From the NCBI GenBank assembly GCA_023423795.1, contig JAFAEX010000248.1, positions 60,450 through 124,449 on the forward strand: a DNA stretch of 64,000 nucleotides, in the 5' to 3' direction. The position numbers were made by a program, and so were the translations under genes. This document shows, one piece after another, positions 20,536 through 28,355 of this stretch (positions are counted from its first letter, which is position 1; every line of letters begins with the position of its first letter). This DNA is from Chloroflexota bacterium. Lineage in GTDB: Bacteria; Chloroflexota; Chloroflexia; Thermomicrobiales; UBA6265. Below the pieces are notes generated by a model. The model saw nothing but the letters and a program-made list of their open reading frames with translations, was not told the DNA's origin and ran no database searches.

Positions 20536-21585
20536 GTGGCACGCGAGATCCAGTTCGGCGTCAACCTCAACAACCGGGAACCGCTGATCGCCCCGGACTA
20601 CACGCTGGCCAACCTGCTCGACCTCTCGCAGGCGGTCGAGGAGGCCGGCTTCGATTCGGTCTGGGTCGGGGACAGCCTGTTCTCCAAGCCGCGCTTCGAA
20701 CCGATCAACCTGCTATCGGCCATCTCCCAGCGCACGAAGAAGGTCGGGCTGGGGACCGCCTGCATGGTCTCCGGCACCCGCGATCCGCTCTACCTCGCGC
20801 TGGAGTGGACCACGCTTGACCACCTGTCCAACGGCCGCGCCATCCTCGGCACCGGCATGGGCAACCCGGAGGAGGGCGTCCGCCGCGAGTACGCCTCGCA
20901 GGGGATGGATTTCGAGAAGCGGGCCAGGATCTTCGAGGAAGGCCTCGCGATCCTGCGCGAACTCTGGACCGAGGGCCGGACCTCGTTCCAGGGCGAGCAC
21001 TTCCAGTACGACGATATCTCCTTCTACTCCGGCACCGAGATGGGGCCGCTGATGCCGGTGCAGTCGCCGCCGCCGATCTGGGTCGTCTCCAACCCGCGGC
21101 TGACGGTCGGCACCAGGGCCGAGGACAAGACCGAAAAGGTCATCTCCAAGGCCGCCCGCCGGATCGCGAAGTACGGCGACGGCTGGATGACCTGCTGCCG
21201 CGCGCGCCACCCGGAGGAATTCGAGGCGCAACTGGAGCAGGTGAACGACGCCATCGCCGAGGCCGGGCGCGACCGCTCCGAGTTCGTGATGTCCTACCAG
21301 GTCACCATGAACATCGCCGACAGCAAGGACGAGGCGCAGCGAGGCATCGACGCCTACATTTCCCAGTACTACCCGGAACTCAGCAAGGCGATGGACCTCG
21401 GCGAGTGGGGCCCCGTCGGCACGCCGGACGACATCATCGCGTGGCTCCAGCGGTTCGCCGACGCGGGCGTGGACCACTTCATCTGCCGCTTCGGTTCCCT
21501 CGACCAGTTCGGGCAGGTCGAACGGCTGGCCCGCGACGTGATGCCGGCGTTCGCAAACGTGCGGGTGAGCGCGGCGGCCGACTAG
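20536..21585 (+). CDS. LLM-class flavin-dependent oxidoreductase of the catabolic locus
   Basis: A 349-residue luciferase-fold flavoprotein. Typical features are EAGFDSVWVGDSLFSKPRFEP, TKKVGLGTACMVSGTRDPLYLALEWTTLDHLSNGRAILGTGMGN (several adjoining motifs), and the insertion and phosphate-binding region WVVSNPRL. It starts with GTG (20536) behind a weak GGGAGG site and follows gntR by 66 bases. In a heterocycle pathway it could be an FMNH2-dependent monooxygenase or dehydrogenase on the ring or a side chain. It is not homologous to the known flavin ring-opener of B6 catabolism (MHPCO, a PHBH-type enzyme). Exact reaction unknown. Confidence 0.88.
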   Translation: MAREIQFGVNLNNREPLIAPDYTLANLLDLSQAVEEAGFDSVWVGDSLFSKPRFEPINLLSAISQRTKKVGLGTACMVSGTRDPLYLALEWTTLDHLSNGRAILGTGMGNPEEGVRREYASQGMDFEKRARIFEEGLAILRELWTEGRTSFQGEHFQYDDISFYSGTEMGPLMPVQSPPPIWVVSNPRLTVGTRAEDKTEKVISKAARRIAKYGDGWMTCCRARHPEEFEAQLEQVNDAIAEAGRDRSEFVMSYQVTMNIADSKDEAQRGIDAYISQYYPELSKAMDLGEWGPVGTPDDIIAWLQRFADAGVDHFICRFGSLDQFGQVERLARDVMPAFANVRVSAAAD

Positions 21586-21657
21586 GAGACCCAACCTTCG
21601 GATCGGACGCGGCGACCGGGACGGCCGGGACGCCGGGCAGGCGAAAGGGCGACGACG

Positions 21658-22665
21658 ATGGCTGGACTGGGCGAAGGGTTGCGGCGCGACGCCGAACTGG
21701 TGGTCGGCGTCTGCATGTCGGTCGAAAAGGACGACGTGGTGACGATCATCACCGACGACGCCCACCTGGCCGAGGCGGACGCGCTGGCGCAAATCGTGGT
21801 CGAGCGCGGCGGCTTCCCGGTCATCTGCAACAACGAGTACCAGGTGCGGCGGGCGGTTGCCGACACCCGCTTCCCGATGGCCCCGCCGCGCAACCTGCAC
21901 AAGGCGATGGTCGCCTCCGACGAGATCATCATCATCACCAACCTCGAATGGGCCAACCGCTTCGCCCACGTCTCCGCCGTGCGCGAGTCCTGCGACAACA
22001 ACGCCAAGATCGCCTCCGTCGAGGAGGGGATCGGCTCCTGGGACCTGACCGAGGCCGACATCCGCGACGCGACCGACCGGGCGCGCGCCGCGATCGCCCT
22101 GCTCGAAGGCAAGAAGTGGTGCCGCGTCACCTCGCCGGCCGGCACCGACGTCCGGGTCAGCATCGAGGGGCGGCCGGCACTGGAAGTCACCCCGATCAAG
22201 AAGCGCGGCCAGATGATGGGCCCCGTGCCGCTGTGGTCGGAGGTCGCCTTCGCCGCGGTCGAGGACCGCACCGAGGGCACGATCGTCGTTGACGGCATCA
22301 TGCTCGGCATCGGCCTGCCGGGGCAGACGCCGAACCCGATCACCTGGACCGTCGAGAAGGGCAAGGTCACGAAGATCGAGGGCCTGGAGGAGGCCGAGCG
22401 CCTCAAGCAGGTCATCGACGGAGTGGACGGCGCGACCGTCATCGGCGAGTTCGCCTTCGGCACCAGCGAGAAGTCCCCGACCGGCTCGCCCTCGGAGAAG
22501 GGCCTGCTCGGCACCGTCCACTTCGCCATCGGCGACAACCACAACGCCTACCCCGGCGGCAAGAACGTCTCCGTGCTGCACCTCGACGGCAACTGCCTAA
22601 ACGCCTCGCTGATGATCGAGGATACCGGCGACTACATCGTCAAGGACGGCAAATGGGCGCTGTAG
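21658..22665 (+). CDS. NicX/M29-like metalloprotein (aminopeptidase fold; possible ring-cleaving dioxygenase)
   Basis: A 335-residue protein of the group containing M29 aminopeptidases and 2,5-dihydroxypyridine 5,6-dioxygenase NicX. Visible candidate ligands are Glu in LWSEVAFAAVED, Glu in VIGEFAFG, His in GTVHFAIGDN, and His-x-Asp in VLHLDGN. NicX uses two His and one Asp (the last pair as HxD) to hold Fe2+; M29 peptidases use a similar set for two metals, so sequence reading cannot decide between them. The Tyr of M29 is a His here (GDNHNAYPGG). Its place among pyridine-catabolic genes favours ring cleavage. It overlaps the cupin gene by 13 bases, showing tight coupling. Confidence 0.72.
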   Translation: MAGLGEGLRRDAELVVGVCMSVEKDDVVTIITDDAHLAEADALAQIVVERGGFPVICNNEYQVRRAVADTRFPMAPPRNLHKAMVASDEIIIITNLEWANRFAHVSAVRESCDNNAKIASVEEGIGSWDLTEADIRDATDRARAAIALLEGKKWCRVTSPAGTDVRVSIEGRPALEVTPIKKRGQMMGPVPLWSEVAFAAVEDRTEGTIVVDGIMLGIGLPGQTPNPITWTVEKGKVTKIEGLEEAERLKQVIDGVDGATVIGEFAFGTSEKSPTGSPSEKGLLGTVHFAIGDNHNAYPGGKNVSVLHLDGNCLNASLMIEDTGDYIVKDGKWAL

Positions 22666-23033
22666 ACAACGCCGGCGCAATCACGGTTATCCCGATGGAG
22701 GCCATCGACCCGATCCCGCTGCCGGGCGGCTCCTGGAGCCGGATGTTGCTCACCGGCGACTCGGTCTCCGGCATCGCCTCCTCGCTCGGGTACTCGGTCT
22801 TTACGCCGGGGACCGTGACCGGGATGGTCGCCCACGAGGCGGAAGAGGTCGCCTACGTCGTCGCCGGGTCCGGCGAACTGCGGACGGACGGCGAGCCGGT
22901 CGCATTCGCCGCCGGGCAGGCGCTGCACATCCCGCCGGGGTTGTGGCACGCCGTAGCCAACACCGGCGACACGGACATGGTGATGGTGTTCGGGTTCCCC
23001 CATCCGGGGTACCCGCCGACGGAGCGCCGCTGA
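22653..23033 (+). CDS. Small cupin-domain protein
   Basis: A 126-residue single-domain cupin. Motif 1 is present in modified form (GMVAHEAEEVAYVVAGSGEL, one His and the Glu pair), and motif 2 as ALHIPPGLWHAVANTG. One metal ion is likely bound. The start ATG lies inside the end of the preceding gene, and the next gene begins two bases after the stop, so translation is coupled on both sides. Small cupins in such operons can be isomerases, lyases, dioxygenases or sensor proteins; the role cannot be assigned from sequence. Confidence 0.82.
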   Translation: MGAVDNAGAITVIPMEAIDPIPLPGGSWSRMLLTGDSVSGIASSLGYSVFTPGTVTGMVAHEAEEVAYVVAGSGELRTDGEPVAFAAGQALHIPPGLWHAVANTGDTDMVMVFGFPHPGYPPTERR

Positions 23034-23035
23034 TC

Positions 23036-23785
23036 ATGGTTCTCGCGCAGCCGCTGCCGGAACAGGTCGCCTGGGCGTGCCGCATGCTGGCGCTCGGCGG
23101 GCAGGGGGATTTCACCCTCGGCCACGCCAGCGCCCGCGCCGCCGACGGCACGATCCTGATGAAGCCCAACAAACTCGGGCTGGAGGAAGTGCGTCCGGAG
23201 GACGTGCTCACCCTCGACCCGAACGGCGTCAAACTGGCCGGCGAGGGACCGGTGCACCTCGAAGCCGTCCTGCACACCGCCGTCTACGCGGCACGCCCGG
23301 ACGTCGGCGCGGTGATCCACACCCACCCGCCCTACTCCACGGCGTTCGGCGCGACCGACGCGAAACTGGAAATGATCAACCACGACGCGGTGCTGTTCCA
23401 CGACGGGCTCGCGCTTTTCGACCAGACGGCCGAACTGATCATGAGCCCGGAGCAGGGTACGGATATCGCGGCGGCACTCGGCGACAAGCGGGTGCTGGTG
23501 ATGCGCGGCCACGGCGTGCTCGTCACCGGCCCGACCCTGCCGTGGGCGGTCTACGCGGCGCTGACGCTGGAGCGGGTGATCCGCATCCAGTCCATCGCCC
23601 GGACACTGGGCGAATTGCGGCCGATGACCGACGAAATGGCTGCCCGCGTCTTCCCGGACAAGTACCGGGACGAGTATCTCGACACCTACTGGCGGTACCT
23701 CATCCGGCAGGTGCGCCGGGAAGGGCTGGATGCGGGGATGCCGGCGGTAGCGCCACACCTCGCCACCGCGACCGTGGAGGGCTGA
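23036..23785 (+). CDS. Class II aldolase-fold protein, candidate pyridine-dicarboxylate decarboxylase
   Basis: A 249-residue member of the class II aldolase/adducin family. Metal ligands are visible in AVIHTHPPYS (His-x-His) and MRGHGVLVTG (His); Glu in HLEAVLHT is the likely acid/base. Known family activities include L-fuculose-phosphate aldolase and ribulose-5-phosphate epimerase. In vitamin B6 catabolism, a member decarboxylates 3-hydroxy-2-methylpyridine-4,5-dicarboxylate (HMPDC). With B6-type genes around it and no sugar-phosphate gene in the operon, the decarboxylase role is the best inference. ATG 23036 is two bases after the cupin stop. Confidence 0.68.
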   Translation: MVLAQPLPEQVAWACRMLALGGQGDFTLGHASARAADGTILMKPNKLGLEEVRPEDVLTLDPNGVKLAGEGPVHLEAVLHTAVYAARPDVGAVIHTHPPYSTAFGATDAKLEMINHDAVLFHDGLALFDQTAELIMSPEQGTDIAAALGDKRVLVMRGHGVLVTGPTLPWAVYAALTLERVIRIQSIARTLGELRPMTDEMAARVFPDKYRDEYLDTYWRYLIRQVRREGLDAGMPAVAPHLATATVEG

Positions 23786-23789
23786 CGGC

Positions 23790-24668
23790 ATGCTGGGCGT
23801 GTTCGACATCCATCGCGCCGCCAGCGTGGCCGAGGCCTCCTCGGTGCTGGCCGAGCGCGGACCCGAAGCGGCTATCTACGCCGGCGGGACCGAACTGCTG
23901 GCACTGATGAAGGACCGGCTGCTTGAACCGGCCCTGCTCGTGGACATCAAGCACGTCCCCGGGCTGGGCGGCATCGCGCTCGACCCCGGCGGCACGGTGC
24001 TCAGGATCGGGGCGCTCGCGCGGCACCGCGAGATCGAGCGCAGCCCGCTCGTGCGCGAGAAACTGCCGGAGTTCGCGGCGATGGAGGCGCAGGTCGCCAA
24101 TGTCCGCGTCCGCTGGGCGGGCACCATCGGCGGCAACCTCTGCTTCGCCGAACCGCACAGCGACCCGGCCACCCTGCTGCTGGGGCTGGACGCGACCCTG
24201 GCGCTGGAATCGGCGCAGGGCTCTCGAACGGTGCCGGCCGGCGATTTCTTCATCGGCTTCCTCTCGACCGTGCGGGAGCCGGAAGAACTCATGACCGCCA
24301 TCGAGATCCCGCTGCCGGAGTCCGGCACGGGCGTCGCCTACGAGCGGTTCAAGACCCACGAGCGGCCGAGCGCATCGGTCGCGGCGCGGCTGACCCTCAC
24401 CGGCGGGACCATCGCGGAACCGCGGCTGGCGGTCGGCAGCGTCGGCGAGCGCCCGGTGCGGATCGCCTCGGCGGAGGCGCTGCTGGCCGGCAACGCGCCG
24501 TCGGCGGAATTGTTCGCCGCGGCGGCCGACCTCGTCCACGACGAGGTGGAACCGACCGAAGACCTGTTCGAATCGACGGACTACAAGCGGCACCTGGCGC
24601 GCACGCTGGCCCTCCGGGCTCTTGAGCGTGCGGCGGCCGCCGCGAACGGGGGACCCCATGCTGGCTGA
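23790..24668 (+). CDS. Molybdenum hydroxylase, FAD-binding medium subunit
   Basis: A 292-residue CoxM/XdhB-type subunit that passes electrons from the iron-sulfur subunit to FAD. The FAD-binding segments are YAGGTELLALMKDR near the N-terminus and the characteristic WAGTIGGNLCFAEPHSDPAT in the middle. The C-terminal CO-dehydrogenase flavoprotein domain (KTHERPSASVAARLTL) is intact. It is encoded 4 bases after the aldolase-type gene and overlaps the small subunit by 11 bases. Together with the next two genes it forms a complete heterotrimeric hydroxylase. Confidence 0.92.
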   Translation: MLGVFDIHRAASVAEASSVLAERGPEAAIYAGGTELLALMKDRLLEPALLVDIKHVPGLGGIALDPGGTVLRIGALARHREIERSPLVREKLPEFAAMEAQVANVRVRWAGTIGGNLCFAEPHSDPATLLLGLDATLALESAQGSRTVPAGDFFIGFLSTVREPEELMTAIEIPLPESGTGVAYERFKTHERPSASVAARLTLTGGTIAEPRLAVGSVGERPVRIASAEALLAGNAPSAELFAAAADLVHDEVEPTEDLFESTDYKRHLARTLALRALERAAAAANGGPHAG

Positions 24669-25185
24669 TCCGGCGGCGCGCGCCGACACCGCGCCGCGCC
24701 GGTCGCTGCGAATGACCGTCAACGGCAACCCGGTCGCGCTCGAGATCGAGCCGCGGGAGATGCTGCTCCACGTGCTGCGCGACCGGCTCGGGCTGCGCGG
24801 CGTCAAGCAGTCCTGCGACGTGCAGGTCTGCGGCGTCTGCACCGTGCTGCTGGACGGCGCACCGGTCAGTTCCTGCACCACCCTCGCGCTGGAAGCTGAC
24901 GGCAGGACGGTCGAGACGATCGAGGGATTGTCGCGGGACGGCGAACTCCATCCGATCCAGCAGGCGTTCGTCGAGCGGGCCGCAGTCCAGTGCGGGTTCT
25001 GCACCCCCGGCATGGTCCTTTCGACCAAGGCGCTGCTGACCGACATTCCGCGCCCGACCCGCGAGGAGATCACCGCGTTCCTCGGCGGCAACATCTGCCG
25101 CTGCACGGGCTACTTCAACATCGTGGCCGCGGTCGAGGACGCCGCCGAGCGGATGGCCGGCGCAAACGGGGAGGATGCGGCATGA
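24658..25185 (+). CDS. Molybdenum hydroxylase, 2Fe-2S small subunit
   Basis: A 175-residue CoxS-type protein with two [2Fe-2S] clusters. The N-terminal ferredoxin-like cluster is bound by KQSCDVQVCGVCTVLL and the Cys in VSSCTTLALE. The C-terminal helical cluster is bound by QCGFCTPGM and NICRCTGYFNIV. ATG 24658 is used because it lies in the overlap with the medium-subunit gene; the gene end overlaps the large-subunit start in ATGA. Confidence 0.95.
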   Translation: MLADPAARADTAPRRSLRMTVNGNPVALEIEPREMLLHVLRDRLGLRGVKQSCDVQVCGVCTVLLDGAPVSSCTTLALEADGRTVETIEGLSRDGELHPIQQAFVERAAVQCGFCTPGMVLSTKALLTDIPRPTREEITAFLGGNICRCTGYFNIVAAVEDAAERMAGANGEDAA

Positions 25186-27485
25186 GCGGTCACGCCACCC
25201 TTCCCCCCGGTTCGGCGATCGGGCGGGACGTTCCCCGCGTGGACGCCGTCGCCAAGGCGACCGGCGAGGCCCGGTACGCCGGTGACCTGCAGGTCGCCGG
25301 GATGCTACACGGCCGGTTGTGGCGCTCCACCCATGGCCACGCGAAGATCAAGGCGATCCACCTCAACGGGGCCGACAAGGTACCCGGCGTGGTCGCGATC
25401 ATGACCGGCGAGAACGTGCCGGCCGCCGACCCGCGCTACGGGCACGCGCTGAAGGATCGCCCGCTGATCGCGGTCGATCGGGTGCGCTTCGTCGGCGAAC
25501 CGGTCGTCGCCGTGGCGGCGGAAACGCTGCAGGCGGCCGACGACGCGGTGGCGCTGATCGACGTCGAGTTCGAGGAACTGCCGCTGGCGGTGACCATCGA
25601 CGCGGCGCTGGCCGACGGTGCGCCGCAGTTGCACGACATCGACGGCCTGCAACCGGGGCTGTTCCACGGCCTTGGAAAGTTCCGGCCGGGACCGGGCAAC
25701 GTCTGCTACCACCACGCCTTCACCCGGGGCGACATCGATCCCATCTTCGAGGAGGCCGATGTCGTCGTCGAGGGCGAATACGAGTTCCCTGCCGTCTTCC
25801 AGTACGCGATGGAGCCGCACACCACCATCGCCGAGTGGATCTCCGACGACGAACTGGTGGTGCGCTCGTCGTGCCAGCACCCGTTCCTGGTGCGGGCGGA
25901 ACTGGCCGACCTGTTCGGGCTGCCGGTCAACAACGTCCGGGTCATCATCCCCTACCTCGGCGGCGGCTTCGGCGCGAAGTCGTACACCAAGATGGAGCCG
26001 ATCACCTGCGCCCTGGCGAAGGTCGCCGGGCGGCCGGTGCGGATCGCCAACGCGGTCCACGAGTCGATGGTCACCACCCGCCGGCACGGCATGAAGGCAT
26101 GGATTCGCACGGCCGCCCGCGCCGACGGCACGCTGCTGGCCCGCGAGGTCAAGGCCTGGTTCGACACCGGCGCCTACGCCGACAACGGGCCGCGCGTGGT
26201 CGCCACCGGCGCCGACGCCGCGCCCGGGCCGTACCGCTGGCGGGCGCTGCGCGTCGGGGCGTGGGGCGTCTATACCAACACCTCACCGGCCGGTTCGTAT
26301 CGCGCGTTTGGCGCGACCCACCTCCAGTGGGCCGGCGAGTTGCAAGTGGACGAGATCGGCCGCCGCTGCGGGTTGGACGCGCTCCAGATGCGCGAAAAGA
26401 ACCTGCTCCACCACGGCGAATCCGTCCGGCCGGGCGGCAAGCCGCTGGACGCCGACCTCGTCGGCGACATCCAGAAGGTCGCGGCGGCGCTCGATTGGGA
26501 TGCGCCGAAGGCGGCGAACGTCGGGCGCGGGCTGGGCGTCGGGTTGCTCGCCGCGGGCGCGCACCCGGTCTCGACCGCGCTGGTGCGCCTGGAAGCCGAC
26601 GGCGCGGCGACGCTGCTCGTCTCGACAACCGAGGTCGGTCAGGGCACGCGAACCGTCTTCGCGCAAATCGTCGCCGAAGAACTGGCGATGCCGGTCGAGC
26701 GCGTGAAGGTGCTCGGCGGCGACACGCAGGTGACCCCCTATGACCGCTCCACCGGCGCGTCGCGCTCGACGACGCTGGCCGGGATGGCGGTGCTACGAGC
26801 GGCGCGCGAGGTCCGGCAGCAATTGATGTCCATCGCCTCCGGCGTCTACGGGCTACCGGAGGAGGCGATCGAACTGCGGGCCGGGTCGGCGTGGCACGAG
26901 GGCGAGGAGCAGTCCTACCCCGCGCTGGTCAAGGCCCATTTCGGGATGGTCGGCGGCGAACTGATCGGGCGCGGCGAGGTGCGGCCGGAACACGGCAGCG
27001 GCTCCTACGCCGAAGGCCCGGTCTTCTGGGAGGTCTGCATCGGCGGCGCCGAGGTCGAGGTCGATCCCGACACCGGCAAGGTCCACCTGCGCAAGGCCGC
27101 GAGCGTGGCCGACGTCGGGCGGGCGCTGAACCCGAAATTGGTCGAGGCGCAGGAGATGGGCGGTGCCATGCAGGGCATCGGCAACGCCCTGTACGAAGAG
27201 ATGATCTTCGATTCGACCGGTACCCTGCAGAACTCGACCCTCTACGACTACCACGTGCCGACGATGGGCGACATGCCCGATCATTTCGCGTCGAACATCG
27301 TGGAGAACGAAGACGGGCCGGGCCCCTACGGTGCGAAGGGCGTCGGCGAAGGCGCGCTGGCCGGCGTCGCCTCGGCGATCGCCACCGCGCTGGCCGACGC
27401 CGGGGCGGTGCTCGACGAACTGCCGGCCACGCCGGAGCGGGTCTGGCGTGCGCTGCACAAGCGCGACGCAGCCGAAACCCGGTAA
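25182..27485 (+). CDS. Molybdenum hydroxylase, molybdopterin-binding large subunit
   Basis: A 767-residue xanthine-oxidase-family catalytic subunit. It shows RVDAVAKATGEARYAGDLQ at the N-terminus, the Mo-cofactor region LGGGFGAK, the substrate-channel segment SYRAFGATH, EVGQGTRTVF and the C-terminal GAKGVGEGALAG with the catalytic Glu. The VAYRCSFR loop of true CO dehydrogenase is absent, so it is not a carbon monoxide enzyme. Family members hydroxylate N-heterocycles next to nitrogen or oxidise aldehydes. In this locus it could hydroxylate a pyridine ring (as NicAB does with nicotinate) or oxidise pyridoxal or a formylpyridine. No XdhC-type maturation gene is adjacent. Confidence 0.93.
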   Translation: MSGHATLPPGSAIGRDVPRVDAVAKATGEARYAGDLQVAGMLHGRLWRSTHGHAKIKAIHLNGADKVPGVVAIMTGENVPAADPRYGHALKDRPLIAVDRVRFVGEPVVAVAAETLQAADDAVALIDVEFEELPLAVTIDAALADGAPQLHDIDGLQPGLFHGLGKFRPGPGNVCYHHAFTRGDIDPIFEEADVVVEGEYEFPAVFQYAMEPHTTIAEWISDDELVVRSSCQHPFLVRAELADLFGLPVNNVRVIIPYLGGGFGAKSYTKMEPITCALAKVAGRPVRIANAVHESMVTTRRHGMKAWIRTAARADGTLLAREVKAWFDTGAYADNGPRVVATGADAAPGPYRWRALRVGAWGVYTNTSPAGSYRAFGATHLQWAGELQVDEIGRRCGLDALQMREKNLLHHGESVRPGGKPLDADLVGDIQKVAAALDWDAPKAANVGRGLGVGLLAAGAHPVSTALVRLEADGAATLLVSTTEVGQGTRTVFAQIVAEELAMPVERVKVLGGDTQVTPYDRSTGASRSTTLAGMAVLRAAREVRQQLMSIASGVYGLPEEAIELRAGSAWHEGEEQSYPALVKAHFGMVGGELIGRGEVRPEHGSGSYAEGPVFWEVCIGGAEVEVDPDTGKVHLRKAASVADVGRALNPKLVEAQEMGGAMQGIGNALYEEMIFDSTGTLQNSTLYDYHVPTMGDMPDHFASNIVENEDGPGPYGAKGVGEGALAGVASAIATALADAGAVLDELPATPERVWRALHKRDAAETR

Positions 27486-27551
27486 ACGCGCGTTCACCGG
27501 CGCAGGCGCGCCGGGCAGTCGGTGGCGATCGACGGTAGCAAGGGAGCGACG

Positions 27552-28322
27552 ATGAAGGTCTACCTGCTCGACGGCGGCACGCTGATGCTAGACAAGTCCC
27601 TGGCGACGTGGAACCACAACCAGGGCGTGGAGTTCCGGTTCCCGGTCTTCTCCATCTTCATCGACCACCCGGACGGCAAGATCATGCTGGACACCGGGTT
27701 CGACAAGGAGTGGGTGGACCGCAAGTTGCCGTTCGAGAAGCCGACCCAGACCGAGGACCAGACCATCGCCGCCCAGCTGGCGAAGATCGGGGTGAAGCCG
27801 GAGGAGATCGACATCGTCGTCAACTCCCACCTCCACTTCGACCACTGCTCGGCCAACAAGCTGTTCCCGCAGGCGAAGTTCATCTTCTCCAAATCGGAAC
27901 TGCGGCACGCCTTCGTGCCGGACCCGTGGGAGAAGCTCGGCTACGACCCGGACCTCGTCTGGATGCCGGGCATGAAGATGGAACTGCTGGACATCGGCGA
28001 CTACGAATACGAGATCGTGCCGGGCGTCTCGGTCATCCTGACGCCGGGCCACTCCAACGGGCACCTCTCGTTCATCGTCCGGCCGGGCGACGGCGCGCAG
28101 CCGATGGTCTTCCCGGTGGACGTCGCCTACACCAGCCACAACCTCGAGAACAAGGTCCTGATGGGGCTGCACAGCGACCCCGAAGACCTGCTGCGCTCGA
28201 TGATCAAGATCGAGAACATCGCGAAGAAGATCGGCGGCAGGATCTTCTACTCGCACGATCCCGAGGACTTCCAGAACTACCTCCTCGCGCCGAACTTCTA
28301 CGGCGAGGGCGGGGCCGCCTAG
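27552..28322 (+). CDS. 4-pyridoxolactonase-like metallo-beta-lactamase hydrolase
   Basis: A 256-residue MBL-fold protein. The Zn signature is NSHLHFDHCSANKLFP; further ligands lie in LTPGHSNGHLS, the Asp of VDVAYT and the C-terminal YSHDPEDF. From memory, the Mesorhizobium loti 4-pyridoxolactonase has nearly the same framework: KVYLLDGG at the N-terminus, EVRFPVYSI, LPFEKPIQ, QTIP, DIDVVVNSH, and MYSHDMDNF near the end; here these read KVYLLDGG, EFRFPVFSI, LPFEKPTQ, QTIA, EIDIVVNSH, FYSHDPEDF. AHL lactonases are more distant. The reaction would be hydrolysis of 4-pyridoxolactone to 4-pyridoxic acid. ATG 27552 follows AAGGGAG by 6 bases. Confidence 0.85.
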   Translation: MKVYLLDGGTLMLDKSLATWNHNQGVEFRFPVFSIFIDHPDGKIMLDTGFDKEWVDRKLPFEKPTQTEDQTIAAQLAKIGVKPEEIDIVVNSHLHFDHCSANKLFPQAKFIFSKSELRHAFVPDPWEKLGYDPDLVWMPGMKMELLDIGDYEYEIVPGVSVILTPGHSNGHLSFIVRPGDGAQPMVFPVDVAYTSHNLENKVLMGLHSDPEDLLRSMIKIENIAKKIGGRIFYSHDPEDFQNYLLAPNFYGEGGAA

Positions 28323-28355
28323 CCCGGCCGCGCCACGCGACCCCAGGAACCGACC

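Noticed and set aside
24990..27485. Carbon monoxide dehydrogenase (CoxMSL)
   Set aside because: The large subunit lacks the CSFR-type active-site loop of form I CO dehydrogenases; it is a general molybdenum hydroxylase.
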